DNA of 64,000 bases from contig NC_079474.1 in NCBI RefSeq assembly GCF_026230105.1, positions 43,290,294-43,354,293 of the forward strand. Direction: 5' to 3'. The first letter of the stretch is position 1, and every line of letters begins with the position of its first letter. The position numbers were made by a program, and so were the translations under genes. Source of the stretch: Diorhabda sublineata (taxonomy: Eukaryota > Arthropoda > Insecta > Coleoptera > Chrysomelidae). Shown here piece after piece: positions 50,071-62,089 of this stretch. The notes under the pieces were generated by a model. It searched no databases. It had not been told where the DNA came from and was given only the letters and a program-made list of their open reading frames with translations.

Positions 50071-52019
50071 AATGTTAAACAAACAAAACCCATATCCAAG
50101 TAATCTAATTTAATCTTCAAAGAGCCATAAATATTGAAGGGATTATCCCAATTTCAAAAACTTTTTTCTTGTTTTTTAAGCACCGTAAATGAAATATAGC
50201 TCAATAGGGGTTGTTGTTTGATATTTCAACATCGGATACCCCCCGATAGGCTACAGAAAAGTTTTCAAACAATAAAAAAGTCTCCAATTTATTAAGAACT
50301 TATATCCATTTCCAGAAAACTTTGGGAACATCCTTAAAGATATCTTGCGATAACTGAATATTCAAAATTGACCTCGTGTTTACGGACGATAACATTGGTT
50401 TGTAATGAATTTTTGGAAAAAATAAATTTATTTTCTAAGATAATTTCCTTCTAGATCTATACATTTTTACTACTTCTCCATCGCTTCCCCACTGACCTTT
50501 TTTTTAATAAGTTTGATAGTAAGAGATAATAACCATAGAAAGGGGAATCATTAATGAATGGTCTTAAAAAGAAATACTTTTGTTTTTAGACACGCCAAGT
50601 CATTTTTGCTTGATTTCCTCTCTTAAATAAACAATGAAAATTATAACAGGTGTATTCTGAAATCCAATGCAACCTGTGTTTGGTCATAGTGGCTAATTTG
50701 CTGAGCACCTGATTCAATCAGAATCCAATTATAATTGTGTTTTGAGAAAAAACGTGAATTAACAAAAATTTGCTATTTTAAAAACTAATTATAGCAATAA
50801 ACAAACAAAATAAGAAAATAGTTGAAGCGCTCATGTTTAAGTGCCCAAATTAAAAAAAAAATCCATAATTATTGGAACACCCTGTGCAATATTGTTATGT
50901 TGAGAATTCCTACTCTTTTGGTAAAATCTCGTTTCGCATTCCTCGATTAACTTCAACAAAGTGTGATCATATATCACCGTATATAGATATTCTCTGACCT
51001 AATTTCATTTTTATTTGTATTTGTATATATATAGCTATCTTGCTTTGGTGCGATATTTATTATAGAAAACGTCGACATGATTTGAAAAAATATTCAGCGA
51101 TTTATTAAGAAATTTTCAGCATTTGACAGGATTGTGATTATAAAACAGATTTGGTGTGTTAGAGAAAACGCATTAGTACGCGAATGCAAGTGCACTATTC
51201 CAATGATTAATATTGATGATCGTGCTCATTTATATAAGAACTCATCATGTTATTCAACCTCTATATCTGTAGATCGAACATGAATTCAAATTACATTGAA
51301 TTATGGATGTATCGTATGAAGTTATGCAGAGAACCATTCATTCAATGAGCTGGAGATTCATAACTTTGCCTCACAAATTACTTTAGGAAAATATTGTACA
51401 ACCCCAATTGGACAGCAGGAATTTCTAATCAGATGAACCGTCACCGGCAGATGTTCGTAATTTGAGGAAGTCTAAATTCAAGATAATTTATCAACAAATT
51501 TGTATAAAAAAGGTTTGAGAAGTTGGAATTTATACTGAATTATTAGATATAAATTACAAGTTATCTGTTGAATCTCTTGGTTTGATCTGTCCGTTTAAAA
51601 ATCTTCAAATCTTCGCACATCTATGTTGAACAATTCAGGAACAAACACATTTCTATGGGCACTATTTTTGCTTTTACTGACTTCGTTTCACTTAAGGAAT
51701 TTCAAGATCTCTCATCTCGATTAATAAATCCTGGACATACCATAAAACATTGGTAAACGTAGTACTTTATTCTGGAACCGTTGTTATTTTCGAATATTTG
51801 CATAAATACATGGATCCGTAAATCCATATTGGTTTTAACACAGCTTATTTTTCAGATTTTATTGGGATTGCCTGCCAGTTAACCAGTAGTACTGCTTTAT
51901 TTTTAACTCTATTTGTTTTCTATTCGTAAATATGTGAGTTAATCTTCGATCGAAGTGAGTTCCAAAGTATTTAATTTCATTCTTTACAAGGGATTGATAA
52001 AAATAAACAGAGAGAAAGA
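50071..52019. other. No feature apart from the lone terminal motif at 50870
   Basis: No coding pattern on either strand. Confidence 0.45.
50870..50886. repeat. Lone transposon terminal motif
   Basis: ATTGGAACACCCTGT matches the CAGGGTGTT end motif of the DDE elements at 7107 and 26735. No partner end was found within about 2 kb. Confidence 0.25.
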
Positions 52020-52175
52020 AAAATGCTTTATTTTTACAATTATTACAATTTGTAGACAAAAGCTTGTAAAAACTAAAAAACAACTAAATAAAATAAAATT
52101 TCGATATACAGAAGAAAACCAAAATGAGTAACAAAATTATAGGTATTAGTAATAGGTGACAATTAGTATATAAGT
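52020..52175 (-). repeat. Isolated 3' tail of the LINE family at 60.4 kb
   Basis: Plus-strand AAAATTATAGGTATTAGTAA followed by TAGGTGACAATTAGTATATAAGTC is nearly the same as 60521-60564. The match also covers GACAAAAGCTTGTAAAAA with 60437-60450. This is a 5'-truncated insertion typical of target-primed reverse transcription. Confidence 0.62.
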
Positions 52176-52599
52176 CACTATTAATTTAATTTGCTTTATT
52201 TTCCATGTATAGATGCAGTATCAGGATTTTGGTGTCATGCAAGTAAGGCTGTGTCATCTGCCAATGTGGTGTATGGATATGATACTATGCGCAACCCTTG
52301 ATTTTATTGGGTGTTGTTTTGTTTTTTCCATTAGATATTTTGGTAGACACAATCCTTTAAGTATGATTTGGAGATACTATTGGGATATCAATTGTCTATT
52401 TTATATTGCAGGCCTTTGTGACACATTTTAACGATTGATTCATATAAAAAACCTACTAATCTAGATTGTTCCTGAAACGATTATTGGAAGCGTTTCTGCG
52501 CAATCTCCGACTATTCACGGTTCTGGTAACAGTACTTGCTATCAATCAAGTAGCTGCCCAACTGAAGTTTGTAATCTATGGCACAGAAACGTCACCATA

Positions 52600-52860
52600 T
52601 CAAGGACGGGTTGTAACGAACCTTAGAAATAAGCTAACTCAATTATTTCATCTTTTCATTTCCATTATCCTCAGACCATCTATCTGACACACTTGTTTCA
52701 AATCACAGCATATTCAATTCCGTCGATCAACCTGATTACAACAATGCTGTGGATGCCCATTACGTGTCCTAGTCAACTTCAACTTCGACCTCGTCTAATA
52801 AATTTAATTACCGGAAACCAACCTACCAGGAGTTGCTTTCCAAAATTTTTAGAATGTAAG
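52600..52860 (+). pseudogene. Possible end of a LINE endonuclease domain
   Basis: The plus-strand frame reads SSDHLSDTLVSNHSIFNSVD, AHYVS, stop, STSTSTSSNKFNYRKPTYQE and LLSKIL. 'LSDH.....' followed about 40 residues later by '+++F++A+Y..L' is how jockey-type endonuclease domains end. Only weak motifs support this. Confidence 0.25.
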
Positions 52861-54774
52861 GTTTAATATTAAAATGAGCTAATGTAATATATATCACGCA
52901 TCCTAATTCTAAGCATTGTTTTGAACAAATAAAATCAAAGTATCCGTAGAAACAGTATAGTGTGAGATACGGGAGAAAATGACAATAAGCTTCTGCGCTC
53001 ATGAGAAATATATAGTTTATTGATGAAGATAACATGTTATTGAAAATCTAATATCCAAAATAGATTATATCAAACTACTATTAGATAATAACTCTGCATA
53101 ATTGAAACGCGAATAAATTCTTTTAATAATTGAGAGGTATCTGAAAAAAAAGCAGTATCCATTGTGTCGAGTTGTAGGTAACTGAATGCTCCCGACAAAA
53201 CTGTAATCTTGCACTTATCGCTAAAATATATGAGAAAACTAGATCTAACATAGATTTACTCACACGATAAAAGCGAGAAATTCAATTTGTGACGACTGGA
53301 AACGGTAGAACTAATTTTTAAAGATAACCCAGAGTAGCAAAAGGAAAAGAGATTCCATTGACTAAAACTCACCCACTTTGAATTTGTTAACAGTACTGTA
53401 TCAATCTCGAACAAAGTCAAATGTTTATAGATAAATTTGGAAAAAAATTAAATAAAACAAAATAATGACACAAAAGAAAAATAAAAATGTCCAAGCCATT
53501 AAGTAAAATATATGTACTAAGATATTAAACGGAATGTGCAAATATACATCCAGTACCTATAGTGGAAATGCTTTATGCTTAGTACTATAAGCAAGTTGGT
53601 TGTTTGTTTTGTTTGTTATGTAGAATGAGTATGTTTGAAACTGTCTAGTGACATCATTCCTCACTGTTTTTTACGATGATATGTATGTGTGTGTAGGAAC
53701 TGATCTTCTTGATATGAATAGACTTTAAGGTACTTAAAATTGAAGTTTCATTGACTCTTATCTTCTCAAATGTTTCTATTTGATGTAAAAAATAATCTTC
53801 ATATTGCTCTATGATCTGCCCAACTTTTAAATAGAAAGCCGTCAAGAAAATACTATTTCTATTTGACGTTTCCAAGTCTTATTTAAGCATTGAACTTCTG
53901 TTCTGACCTACGACTGGGTATATCAAAAGAAATTTTTATATCGATTTTTGATTTTTTCTATTTCCTCATCCTTTTTTGGCAGTTTTTTACGTGAAATGCT
54001 TTTATCAGGAGATTTTCTACTATAGATACTTTCGATTGAAGCTTGTAAAACTGAAGTAGAATCTTCTTCAATTTTTGTAAAAATGTTCAATCAAGCCTTC
54101 CGAATTAAACGTCTGCGGCAAATTTAGCGGAATCAGTTTTTTCCAATTTATTTTGAAAAGTTGTTCCACAATGCAATAAAATTCTTATTATCTGAGAAAT
54201 TTAGAAAAGAATATATTTTTTATTTACTAATGAATGCTTATCACTTTACCACAGGGTTTATGAAAAACAGATTCACAATTCAAGAAAAGTTTCATTCGAA
54301 TTCACTTCAATACCCAACACATTTTTCACTGCAACATAAACTCTTTTACTGAATTTTATGTATAATTCAGTTAAACCAGCAATTTTGACTTACAGAAATG
54401 GGCTAATGAGTCTTAGAGAAACCGGAAGATTCAAATTACTGATTGATTAGAATGAGTAATCTGATGCAATAAGCCTCACGTTGAGAAACAATTGTAGATA
54501 AGAAATATTATGGATATTCATAAATTTGAGTAATAATTCACTAAAACTAGGGAAACATGACAAATATGCCGTTGAATTTAAAAAATTTGTAACCAACAGT
54601 ATTATATACAAAAAATTTAGAAGTACCTAAATTATTCACAATATTAAAAAATTTGTTATTTGTTTATAATTCGAGCTTCATTATTTAAGGTTACTAAACG
54701 TTGGATTGAAAAAAGAGACACAGATGGTTGAATATATTGTAATGTTTTCTGAATTCCTAATTTATTTGTCTTAT
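52861..54774. other. No feature seen
   Basis: Short open frames only, at 52823-53035, 53654-53875 and 54161-54352, without recognisable motifs. Confidence 0.45.
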
Positions 54775-55225
54775 ATTTCAACGGTGGGGTGAATTTATAC
54801 ACTCAATTGCTTTATTTATTTAAACACTTACCCTAGAAACAATAAACTATGCACTAAACACTTAACTACTCGCTATTTATTATAATTATCTTCAAATACT
54901 CAACTATTCACTAACACCTGTTACTTCTTACTCTTTCGTTCCATTCTCCATGACATTCAATTATTTACTGACCGCTGATATACAAGCGACTATTTATACA
55001 AAAAGAATTTGTCGGTAAATCGACTCTAGAAGATGAACAAACAAATAAAAAGGCCTCCGTAGAAATTAATTCTTTAAAACCAATATAAACCGATCGACAC
55101 TGTATATAAAAAAAGTAAATAGCTTTTCTGAGAATTGCTGCAACCACCAAACTTTTACCATAATCGAACAGGACCGGATTCTCCGTCCATGTCGTGGACG
55201 AGTTCGTAATAATATCGGAGACGAT
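54775..55225 (-). repeat. LTR-like repeat copy, minus strand, full length
   Basis: The minus strand starts ATTACGAACTCGTCCACG, then AATCCGGTCCTG, GAGGCCTTTTTATTTGTTTG, CTTCTAGAGTCGA, a TATA box in TTTGTATAAATAGTCG and an initiator GCGGTCAGTAAATAATTG. It ends past TTCACCCCACCGTTG, also seen in the copy at 30295. The 115-codon frame inside (54965-55312) is accidental. Confidence 0.52.
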
Positions 55226-56142
55226 CACAACCAATAAGTACTGGTCGAGTAGATAGATGGATATCAAACTCAAAAATCTGTCTGAAAGCTTAGAACATAA
55301 ACAATAAATCATGGAGACTGCTATTCTAGATATAAATCTAAGATGTTCTATATTAAATCAACCAATGAATAGAGTCTAAAGTATCACAGCGAAAATTTGA
55401 GATTTGTCAATTACATCGATAGAATTCAAGTTGGGTTAAACGTATCTTAGATTCGAAACCTCGTAATTCGATTAAATGTGGAGTGGACAAGTCGACAACC
55501 TAAACAACCTAAAATGTAATGCTGTAAATTGAATCCAAATAGCTCAGAATATAGATGAATGGAATGAATTAGTACGGCCTTTATGCAGTAGTATTCGCAA
55601 TGTATGATAACTATATAAATTACTATAGAATTAATAGTAGAATATAAATTACGTGGCTTCGTATATTGAATTCTATCGACATAGATGTTACGATAGTTAT
55701 CTTGATCGACTGAATGATATCAAGCACAAGGAAACTGGTCTGAAACAAAGAATGTATCGTAAAGTATCTGCTAGTAGAGTCGAGATTTGAGATTACTAAA
55801 TGAGTTGTTCATACATTTATTCATTAAGAAAGAGATATAGATCAATCGGTTAAATAAGTAGATTAAACAAAATTATCTCCGAGAGAATTTCACTTATTTC
55901 CGAAACACAGTTTGTGTGAAACTAGGAAATTATCGGTGGTAAAGGTGCCAACTTTGTTTGATTAGGAATTTGTAGAAAGCATATTTTATATAAACTGCTG
56001 TTCAAAAGTTGAGGATATTGATTGAATTTGACTTTAGGAGCTAGAACATAAAAATTACATGGCAATTCTTGAAAGGATATATTTGTTAACTCTGGAATGC
56101 CAAAAAGCAATTTAAAAACATTTTTTCCTCATCATAGAATAC
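55226..56142. other. Left flank of the satellite
   Basis: No gene. 56100-56150 has weak similarity to the end of a satellite unit (TTCCTCATCAT..ATTCATAAGG), which suggests a decayed unit. Confidence 0.4.
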
Positions 56143-58600
56143 TGAAAATTCATAAGGAATCGCCTCTGGTAATCGAAAGTCTTCTTTACAGACTACCCCA
56201 GTGCTGGGGCTCCAATGCAGAAGTTAATCTTTGCTTCTTATACAAGATGCATATGCACTTCTCTTGAAAGTGGACTGAATCTCAAATTAGCGTTTCGGAT
56301 TCCTCTTCATATTATTTAGATTCATAAAGAATCACCTCTGGTATTAGAAAGTCTTCTTTACAGACTACGCCAGTGCTGGGGCTCCAATGCAGAAGTTAAT
56401 CTTTGCTTCTTATACAAGATGCGTATGCACTTCTCTTGAAAGTGGACTGAATCTCAAATTAGCGTTTCGGATTCCTCTTCATATTATTTAGATTCATAAA
56501 GAATCACCTCTGGTATTAGAAAGTCTTCTTTACAGACTACGCCAGTGCTGGGGCTCCAATGCAGAAGTTAATCTTTGCTTCTTATACAAGATGCGTATGC
56601 ACTTCTCTTGAAAGTGGACTGAATCTCAAATTAGCGTTAGGAATTGCTCTTCATATTATTTAGATTCATAAAGAATCACCTCTGGTATTAGAAAGTCTTC
56701 TTTTCAGACTACGCCAGTGCTGGGGCTCCAATGCAGAAGTTAATATTTGCTTCTTATACAAGATGCATATGCACTTCTCTTGGAAGTGGACTGAATCTCA
56801 AATTAGCGTTAGGGTTTCCTCTTCATATTATTTAGATTCATAAAGAATCACCTCTGGTATTAGAAAGTCTTCTTTTCAGACTACGCCAGTGCTGGGGCTC
56901 CAATGCAGAAGTTAATCTTTGCTTCTTATACAAGATGCGTATGCACTTCTCTTGAAAGTGGACTGAATCTCAAATTAGCGTTAGGAATTGCTCTTCATAT
57001 TATTTAGATTCATAAAGAATCACCTCTGGTATTAGAAAGTCTTCTTTACAGACTACGCCAGTGCTGGGGCTCCAATGCAGAAGTTAATCTTTGCTTCTTA
57101 TACAAGATGCGTATGCACTTCTCTTGAAAGTGGACTGAATCTCAAATTAGCGTTTCGGATTCCTCTTCATATTATTTAGATTCATAAAGAATCACCTCTG
57201 GTATTAGAAAGTCTTCTTTACAGACTACGCCAGTGCTGGGGCTCCAATGCAGAAGTTAATCTTTGCTTCTTATACAAGATGCATATGCACTTCTCTTGAA
57301 AGTGGACTGAATCTCAAATTAGCGTTTCGGATTCCTCTTCATATTATTTAGATTCATAAAGAATCACCTCTGGTATTAGAAAGTCTTCTTTACAGACTAC
57401 GCCAGTGCTGGGGCTCCAATGCAGAAGTTAATCTTTGCTTCTTATACAAGATGCGTATGCACTTCTCTTGAAAGTGGACTGAATCTCAAATTAGCGTTAG
57501 GAATTGCTCTTCATATTATTTAGATTCATAAAGAATCACCTCTGGTATTAGAAAGTCTTCTTTTCAGACTACGCCAGTGCTGGGGCTCCAATGCAGAAGT
57601 TAATATTTGCTTCTTATACAAGATGCATATGCACTTCTCTTGGAAGTGGACTGAATCTCAAATTAGCGTTAGGAATTGCTCTTCATATTATTTAGATTCA
57701 TAAAGAATCACCTCTGGTATTAGAAAGTCTTCTTTTCAGACTACGCCAGTGCTGGGGCTCCAATGCAGAAGTTAATCTTTGCTTCTTATACAAGATGCGT
57801 ATGCACTTCTCTTGAAAGTGGACTGAATCTCAAATTAGCGTTAGGAATTGCTCTTCATATTATTTAGATTCATAAAGAATCACCTCTGGTATTAGAAAGT
57901 CTTCTTTTCAGACTACGCCAGTGCTGGGGCTCCAATGCAGAAGTTAATATTTGCTTCTTATACAAGATGCATATGCACTTCTCTTGAAAGTGGACTGAAT
58001 CTCAAATTAGTGTTTGGGATTCCTCTTCATATTATTTAGATTCATAAAGAATCACCTCTGGTAGTAGAAAGTCTTCTTTTCAGACTACGCCAGTGCTGGG
58101 GCTCCAATGCAGAAGTTAATCTTTGCTTCTTATACAAGATGCATATGCACTTCTCTTGGAAGTGGACTGAATCTCAAATTAGCGTTAGGGTTTCCTCTTC
58201 ATATTATTTAGATTCATAAAGAATCACCTCTGGTATTAGAAAGTCTTCTTTTCAGACTACGCCAGGGCTGGGGCTCCAATGCAGAAGTTAATATTTGCTT
58301 CTTATACAAGATGCATATGCACTTCTCTTGAAAGTGGACTGAATCTCAAATTAGCGTTAGGGTTTCCTCTTCATATTATTTAGATTCATAAAGAATCACC
58401 TCTGGTATTAGAAAGTCTTCTTTTCAGACTACGCCAGTGCTGGGGCTCCAATGCAGAAGTTAATATTTGCTTCTTATGCAACGATATGGCACTCTTCTTG
58501 GAAGTGGTATGAGTCTCAAATTAGCATTTCGGGTTCTTCTTTCCATTATTATGATTAATAAAGAATCGCCTCTGGTAATAAAAAGTCTTCTTTTCAGAAT
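56143..58600. repeat. 172-bp satellite array, 14 units plus an edge fragment
   Basis: The motif ATTCATAAAGAATCACCTCT recurs with a spacing of exactly 172 bp, with unit starts at 56151, 56323, 56495, 56667, 56839, 57011, 57183, 57355, 57527, 57699, 57871, 58043, 58215 and 58387, and a diverged restart near 58557. Interior units differ at a few sites: TTTACAG or TTTTCAG, AATCTTTGC or AATATTTGC, GCATATGC or GCGTATGC, CTTGAAAG or CTTGGAAG, and three forms after TTAGCG (TTTCGGATTCC, TTAGGAATTGC, TTAGGGTTTCC). The second half of unit 14 and the flanks are clearly diverged. The period is not a multiple of three and I see no coding potential. Confidence 0.97.
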
Positions 58601-58611
58601 TATGTAGATAT

Positions 58612-58815
58612 TACGAGGATTTCCATAAGCCACAGGTAACGATTATCAATGGCCGTTCTTACTCTGGGTTTTGAAGCTCCTTGTCTTTCGTTTTCCAGTT
58701 TCTGGAACCGATTGAACATCCGCGAAATGATACTTTGAGATACATTAAGTCGATTTGCAAAATCTATCTGTATTGAGCTCGCTTCGAGTAATCCAATAGC
58801 AATAGATAACTCATC
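58612..58815 (-). pseudogene. Tc1/mariner-type transposase helix-turn-helix fragment
   Basis: An uninterrupted minus-strand frame of 68 codons reads DELSIAIGLLEASSIQIDFA, then NRLNVSQSIISRMFNRFQKL, ENERQGASKPRVRTA and IDNRYLWLMEIL. This is the layout of the DNA-binding N-terminus of Tc1-like transposases: a first helix, a second helix-turn-helix (NVSQSIISRMFNRF), a basic 'G-x-x-+PR' linker, then a second domain starting 'D-x-RYL'. The catalytic DDE domain is absent because the frame runs into the 172-bp satellite on its downstream side. It begins only about 12 bases from the end of the recognisable satellite. It may be the remains of a larger transposon of which the satellite is now a part, or an independent insertion. 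Confidence 0.6.
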
Positions 58816-60409
58816 GGTAGTTTATTTTATTCAGTTTAATATATTTCATAAAAATTGAAATGAGTATTTTCAAATTTAGACTAGTTAGTACAAAAAATTC
58901 CCATTAAACAGCACCAGAATAAACCTCATTCATTTTTTCTATAATGATAGTAAAGTTCAATTTCTTAATTACAAATGGAAGAACTTTTGAATAAGTATGT
59001 ATTTATAGAAGTTTGTATATAATGAAAAGATCTATCAATCATTATATTATTTTGGTTTGAGGTACATCTCCATTATTTCAAAATGTATTAAAGTTACTCT
59101 AATATGAATTTCCACGATATCAACAGATACCTTTCAGTTTAAGTATCAATTTGCGAAGTTCAATAATAGTTAAACATCAAAAGCTAAATAAAAAGAATAA
59201 ATTACAGCGTAACTCACAAGAGGTAATAAAAATATCTCGACAAGTTCTGCGTATTTTGATAGCTTCTATTTTTAACTTATAACATAGAGACCCCTTCTAA
59301 GCTAAAAGCCTCTTTATTTTCTTCGTAATGGATCGAAATGCGGATTAAAATTCTGGATAATGTATTTTTGAGTGAAAACACAGTCGCTGAACCCAATTGG
59401 GGATGTATTTCTTTGCACTTTAAAAACATGTCATCTCCCTAATCGTAGTTATTGACCTAGTTTCGAACACAACTTACATTTTAACCCTCGTCGCGATGAA
59501 GGTTGCCGGGAGAGTCAGCATTAATAACTAAGAAGATAGAATTTTTCTTATTCGGTATATTCCATTTCAATAGTGATCGATTTGCCTTTTGACAGGGACC
59601 ATAACAATATCTTGCATATAATGAATCTTGCACGCTCTTAAGAGTTAAGGCCGCTTGACATGATGCAATACAACGTGCAATGCAATGCAAGACGCAATAT
59701 TTCTTGATCAAAAACATGCGTAGATGAAGTTCAGCTGATTGTTTCATGCTAGTGCCTTTTATATTTCGTGCAAGTTGCAATCTAGTTACTTTTGGCTTAA
59801 CAGATCCGCTAAGCTTTGTTATTTTCATTGTTAAACTAGGTTCAAAATATTAGATAAATTTTGAGGTTAGGTTTTATCCTTTTACTGTTCACAGAAACCT
59901 TGCCACTTTCTATTATTTATCCTACAAAAAAAAGAGAGTGAAGAAGCTACAAGATTCACTAACTAACGATGAGGTTATATTATATTTTTATATTATAAAA
60001 TTACGTTCGGAAGTTTTCGCCCGCTAAAAGTTGCCTTGCTTAAAAATGTTAAAGGGGAAATATTTTGGCATCAATCCTGGCATTGAAAAGACTATGAAAA
60101 AGCGAATGAGATCCATTGCAAGAAATACCTAACAGAACTTTGAAATAAGTGCAATAGTTTGAAGAAATATATTTTTTACTTTGCTCTAATGAAATATTTA
60201 CTCTATTTTTCACAACTCGTATAACGAATTCATAAAGAAACACGCAATGTTGTTGAATGTGTTTTATTTGTGTAAGGTAGACACGAGGCATACAAGAGGG
60301 ATTTATCCTTCTCTTCCTTCTCTTTTTTCTCAAGAACGCAGGATAGCGGAATGGCGGAGTTGTCAGTAATCTAAACATACCATAACAACAGTTTTCTGTG
60401 TGAGGGAAA
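58816..60409. other. No certain feature apart from the possible Harbinger end
   Basis: 60049-60360 on the minus strand includes a basic stretch, LRKKRRKRRINPS, which might be decayed transposase, but this is not supportable. Confidence 0.3.
59645..59770. repeat. Possible terminal repeat of a Harbinger-like element
   Basis: TTAAGGCCGCTTGACATGAT is followed by repeated TGCAA words (GTGCAATGCAATGCAAGACG). A TTA next to a GGCC-starting end rich in GCAA suggests a PIF/Harbinger terminus. I did not find the opposite end, and the 115-codon frame over it (59481-59828) has no recognised match. Confidence 0.22.
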
Positions 60410-61065
60410 TGCGTTATAGTCAAAAAATTGTAAACAAAAGCTCGTAAAAATTTAAATACAAACATAAAGATACAAACACAATAAAATTTCAATGTACAAA
60501 ATAAAACTTCAATAAGTAAAAAAATTATAGGTAGTAGTAATAGGTAATAATTAGTATATAAGTCTATAGCATAAATTGAACCAGTATGCAACATGTCCGG
60601 AATTAAATATCATAATTAGAAGTCGTTTACAGAGTAGAAGGTACTTTCAAGTAAATATGCCCTCAAATTATTGCGGAATGTGGGAAAAGATGATATCGAT
60701 TTGATTGGAATTGGCAAGTGATTGTGCATTTTCTGCATTGTAAAATATTGAGCCCTTAACTAATTAGATAGATAGAATATAGCATCATTTGTACATTTTT
60801 TACTTAAAAATTCAAATTGATGGATAGTATTTTTTAATAAATTTAATATTTAACAGAAATAATAAAAGCCTCTTTTTGACTAAACTTTCTATGATATTAA
60901 ATAACGTTGGGCGATAATTCCATACTTGATTTTTATCTCCTCCTTTATGCAGAGGTATAATTTTAGCCGTCTAGGCAATTAGGAAAAGTGCTATTTTGAA
61001 ATGAAGCGTTAATCAAAGTAGTAAGGAGATTTAATGTGCAATCGGGCAGACTCGAATATTAAAAA
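60410..61065 (-). pseudogene. Non-LTR reverse transcriptase relic, copy 2 of the same family
   Basis: On the minus strand: AKIIPLHKGGDKNQVWNYRP, then YNIIESLVKKRLLLFLLNI, and after a large deletion GSIFYNAENAQSLANSNQID and a frame-shifted copy of the end 'RNNLRAYLLE'. The DNA AGGGCTCAATATTTTACAAT and CATTCCGCAATAATTTGAGG match copy 1 at 32605-32705 with few differences. The catalytic core is lost. The 3' untranslated tail runs on to about 60410. A 181-codon frame (60049-60594) overlaps the tail and I consider it non-coding. Confidence 0.68.
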
Positions 61066-62089
61066 ATTGTTCATGTTAAAGCTGAAATAATTATCTATGA
61101 TAAATAAAAGAAGGATCAAATGTCGATGTAAACATGTATCTATAGTTAATTGATCAAATGTTTACTGTCTTTCCTTTATAGAATTCATCAATGATTCCGT
61201 ATAATTAAGCAGAATGGTTCAAAATATGTTGTTTTGTCATTTTATCCAGAGCGACACAATAAGAAAATAAAACAGATCATCTTACACGAAAATATGTATT
61301 CAAGTTTAATGTGAATTTCCCTTATAAACTACGTCTCGTTTTAAACTGAGTTCGTCAACAAAATGAGTGATTTCCATTTCGTTGTAAAAACACCTAACTT
61401 GATCTTCTAATTTCCGTTTCGAGAATTTCTTAGTCAAACAGTGGTGGTTTTATAAATCTTCGGAAGTGGGAATATCGTGTAGCTTGGTGACGTTGAAATT
61501 TGCATAATTGGTATAATTTTCGGTTTTCTTTATCCGAAATTTATGAACTCTTATAATAATTCGGGTTGGATTTTAATAATTTTGCGGCTAATGAGGTTAT
61601 TAGTATTATATAAATTTCCTTAAAATTGGTTCAATAAATATTCTAAGCAATTTATAATACATTTCAAGTTTTTATTTTTTTATGTCTTTGAGCTTTGAAT
61701 TGAGACTCTTTCATTCATTAATGTCATATATTTCTATTTTTATTGGATATTTTTTCATTTCTCGAGAGTTTTCCTTTCAATTCAATGATTTTTCCCTGTA
61801 TGGACTATCTCTCGTTACCTAAATTTTCCTCTTTGCTTTTCCCTCTTCTACCTATATACAAGAATTTCCTAGCTTTTCTTTGTTAGCTCATTTTCATTAT
61901 ATGAATATTGTAATAATGGAATAAGGAAATTAGATTGCTTTAGATCATATATAAAAAAACTAAAAAAATAGAACTAAAAATAGGAAATTATCGAAAATCG
62001 AATATGCCAAGAGCAAAACATTGGAATGCAAATGTTGTTCATTAACTGAACAGTATTGACCGTTCGAAAAGGCAATTATGAAAGACATG
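61066..62089. other. No feature seen
   Basis: A+T-rich, no coding pattern. Confidence 0.45.

Noticed and set aside
54965..55312. 115-codon minus-strand frame
   Set aside because: It lies inside an LTR-like repeat, and its sequence is explained by promoter elements, not coding.
56151..58557. Regular repeats that might suggest a CRISPR array
   Set aside because: The 172-bp units are contiguous with no unique spacers, and the sequence is eukaryotic. It is a satellite.
59481..59828. 115-codon minus-strand frame rich in K and R
   Set aside because: It runs through TGCAA-rich repeat sequence that looks like a transposon end. No family pattern.
60049..60594. Longest open frame of the window, 181 codons on the minus strand
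   Set aside because: Its first half overlaps the non-coding tail of a LINE copy shared with 52.0-52.2 kb. The rest shows no domain, and the frame opens in very A+T-rich DNA with hydrophobic content.
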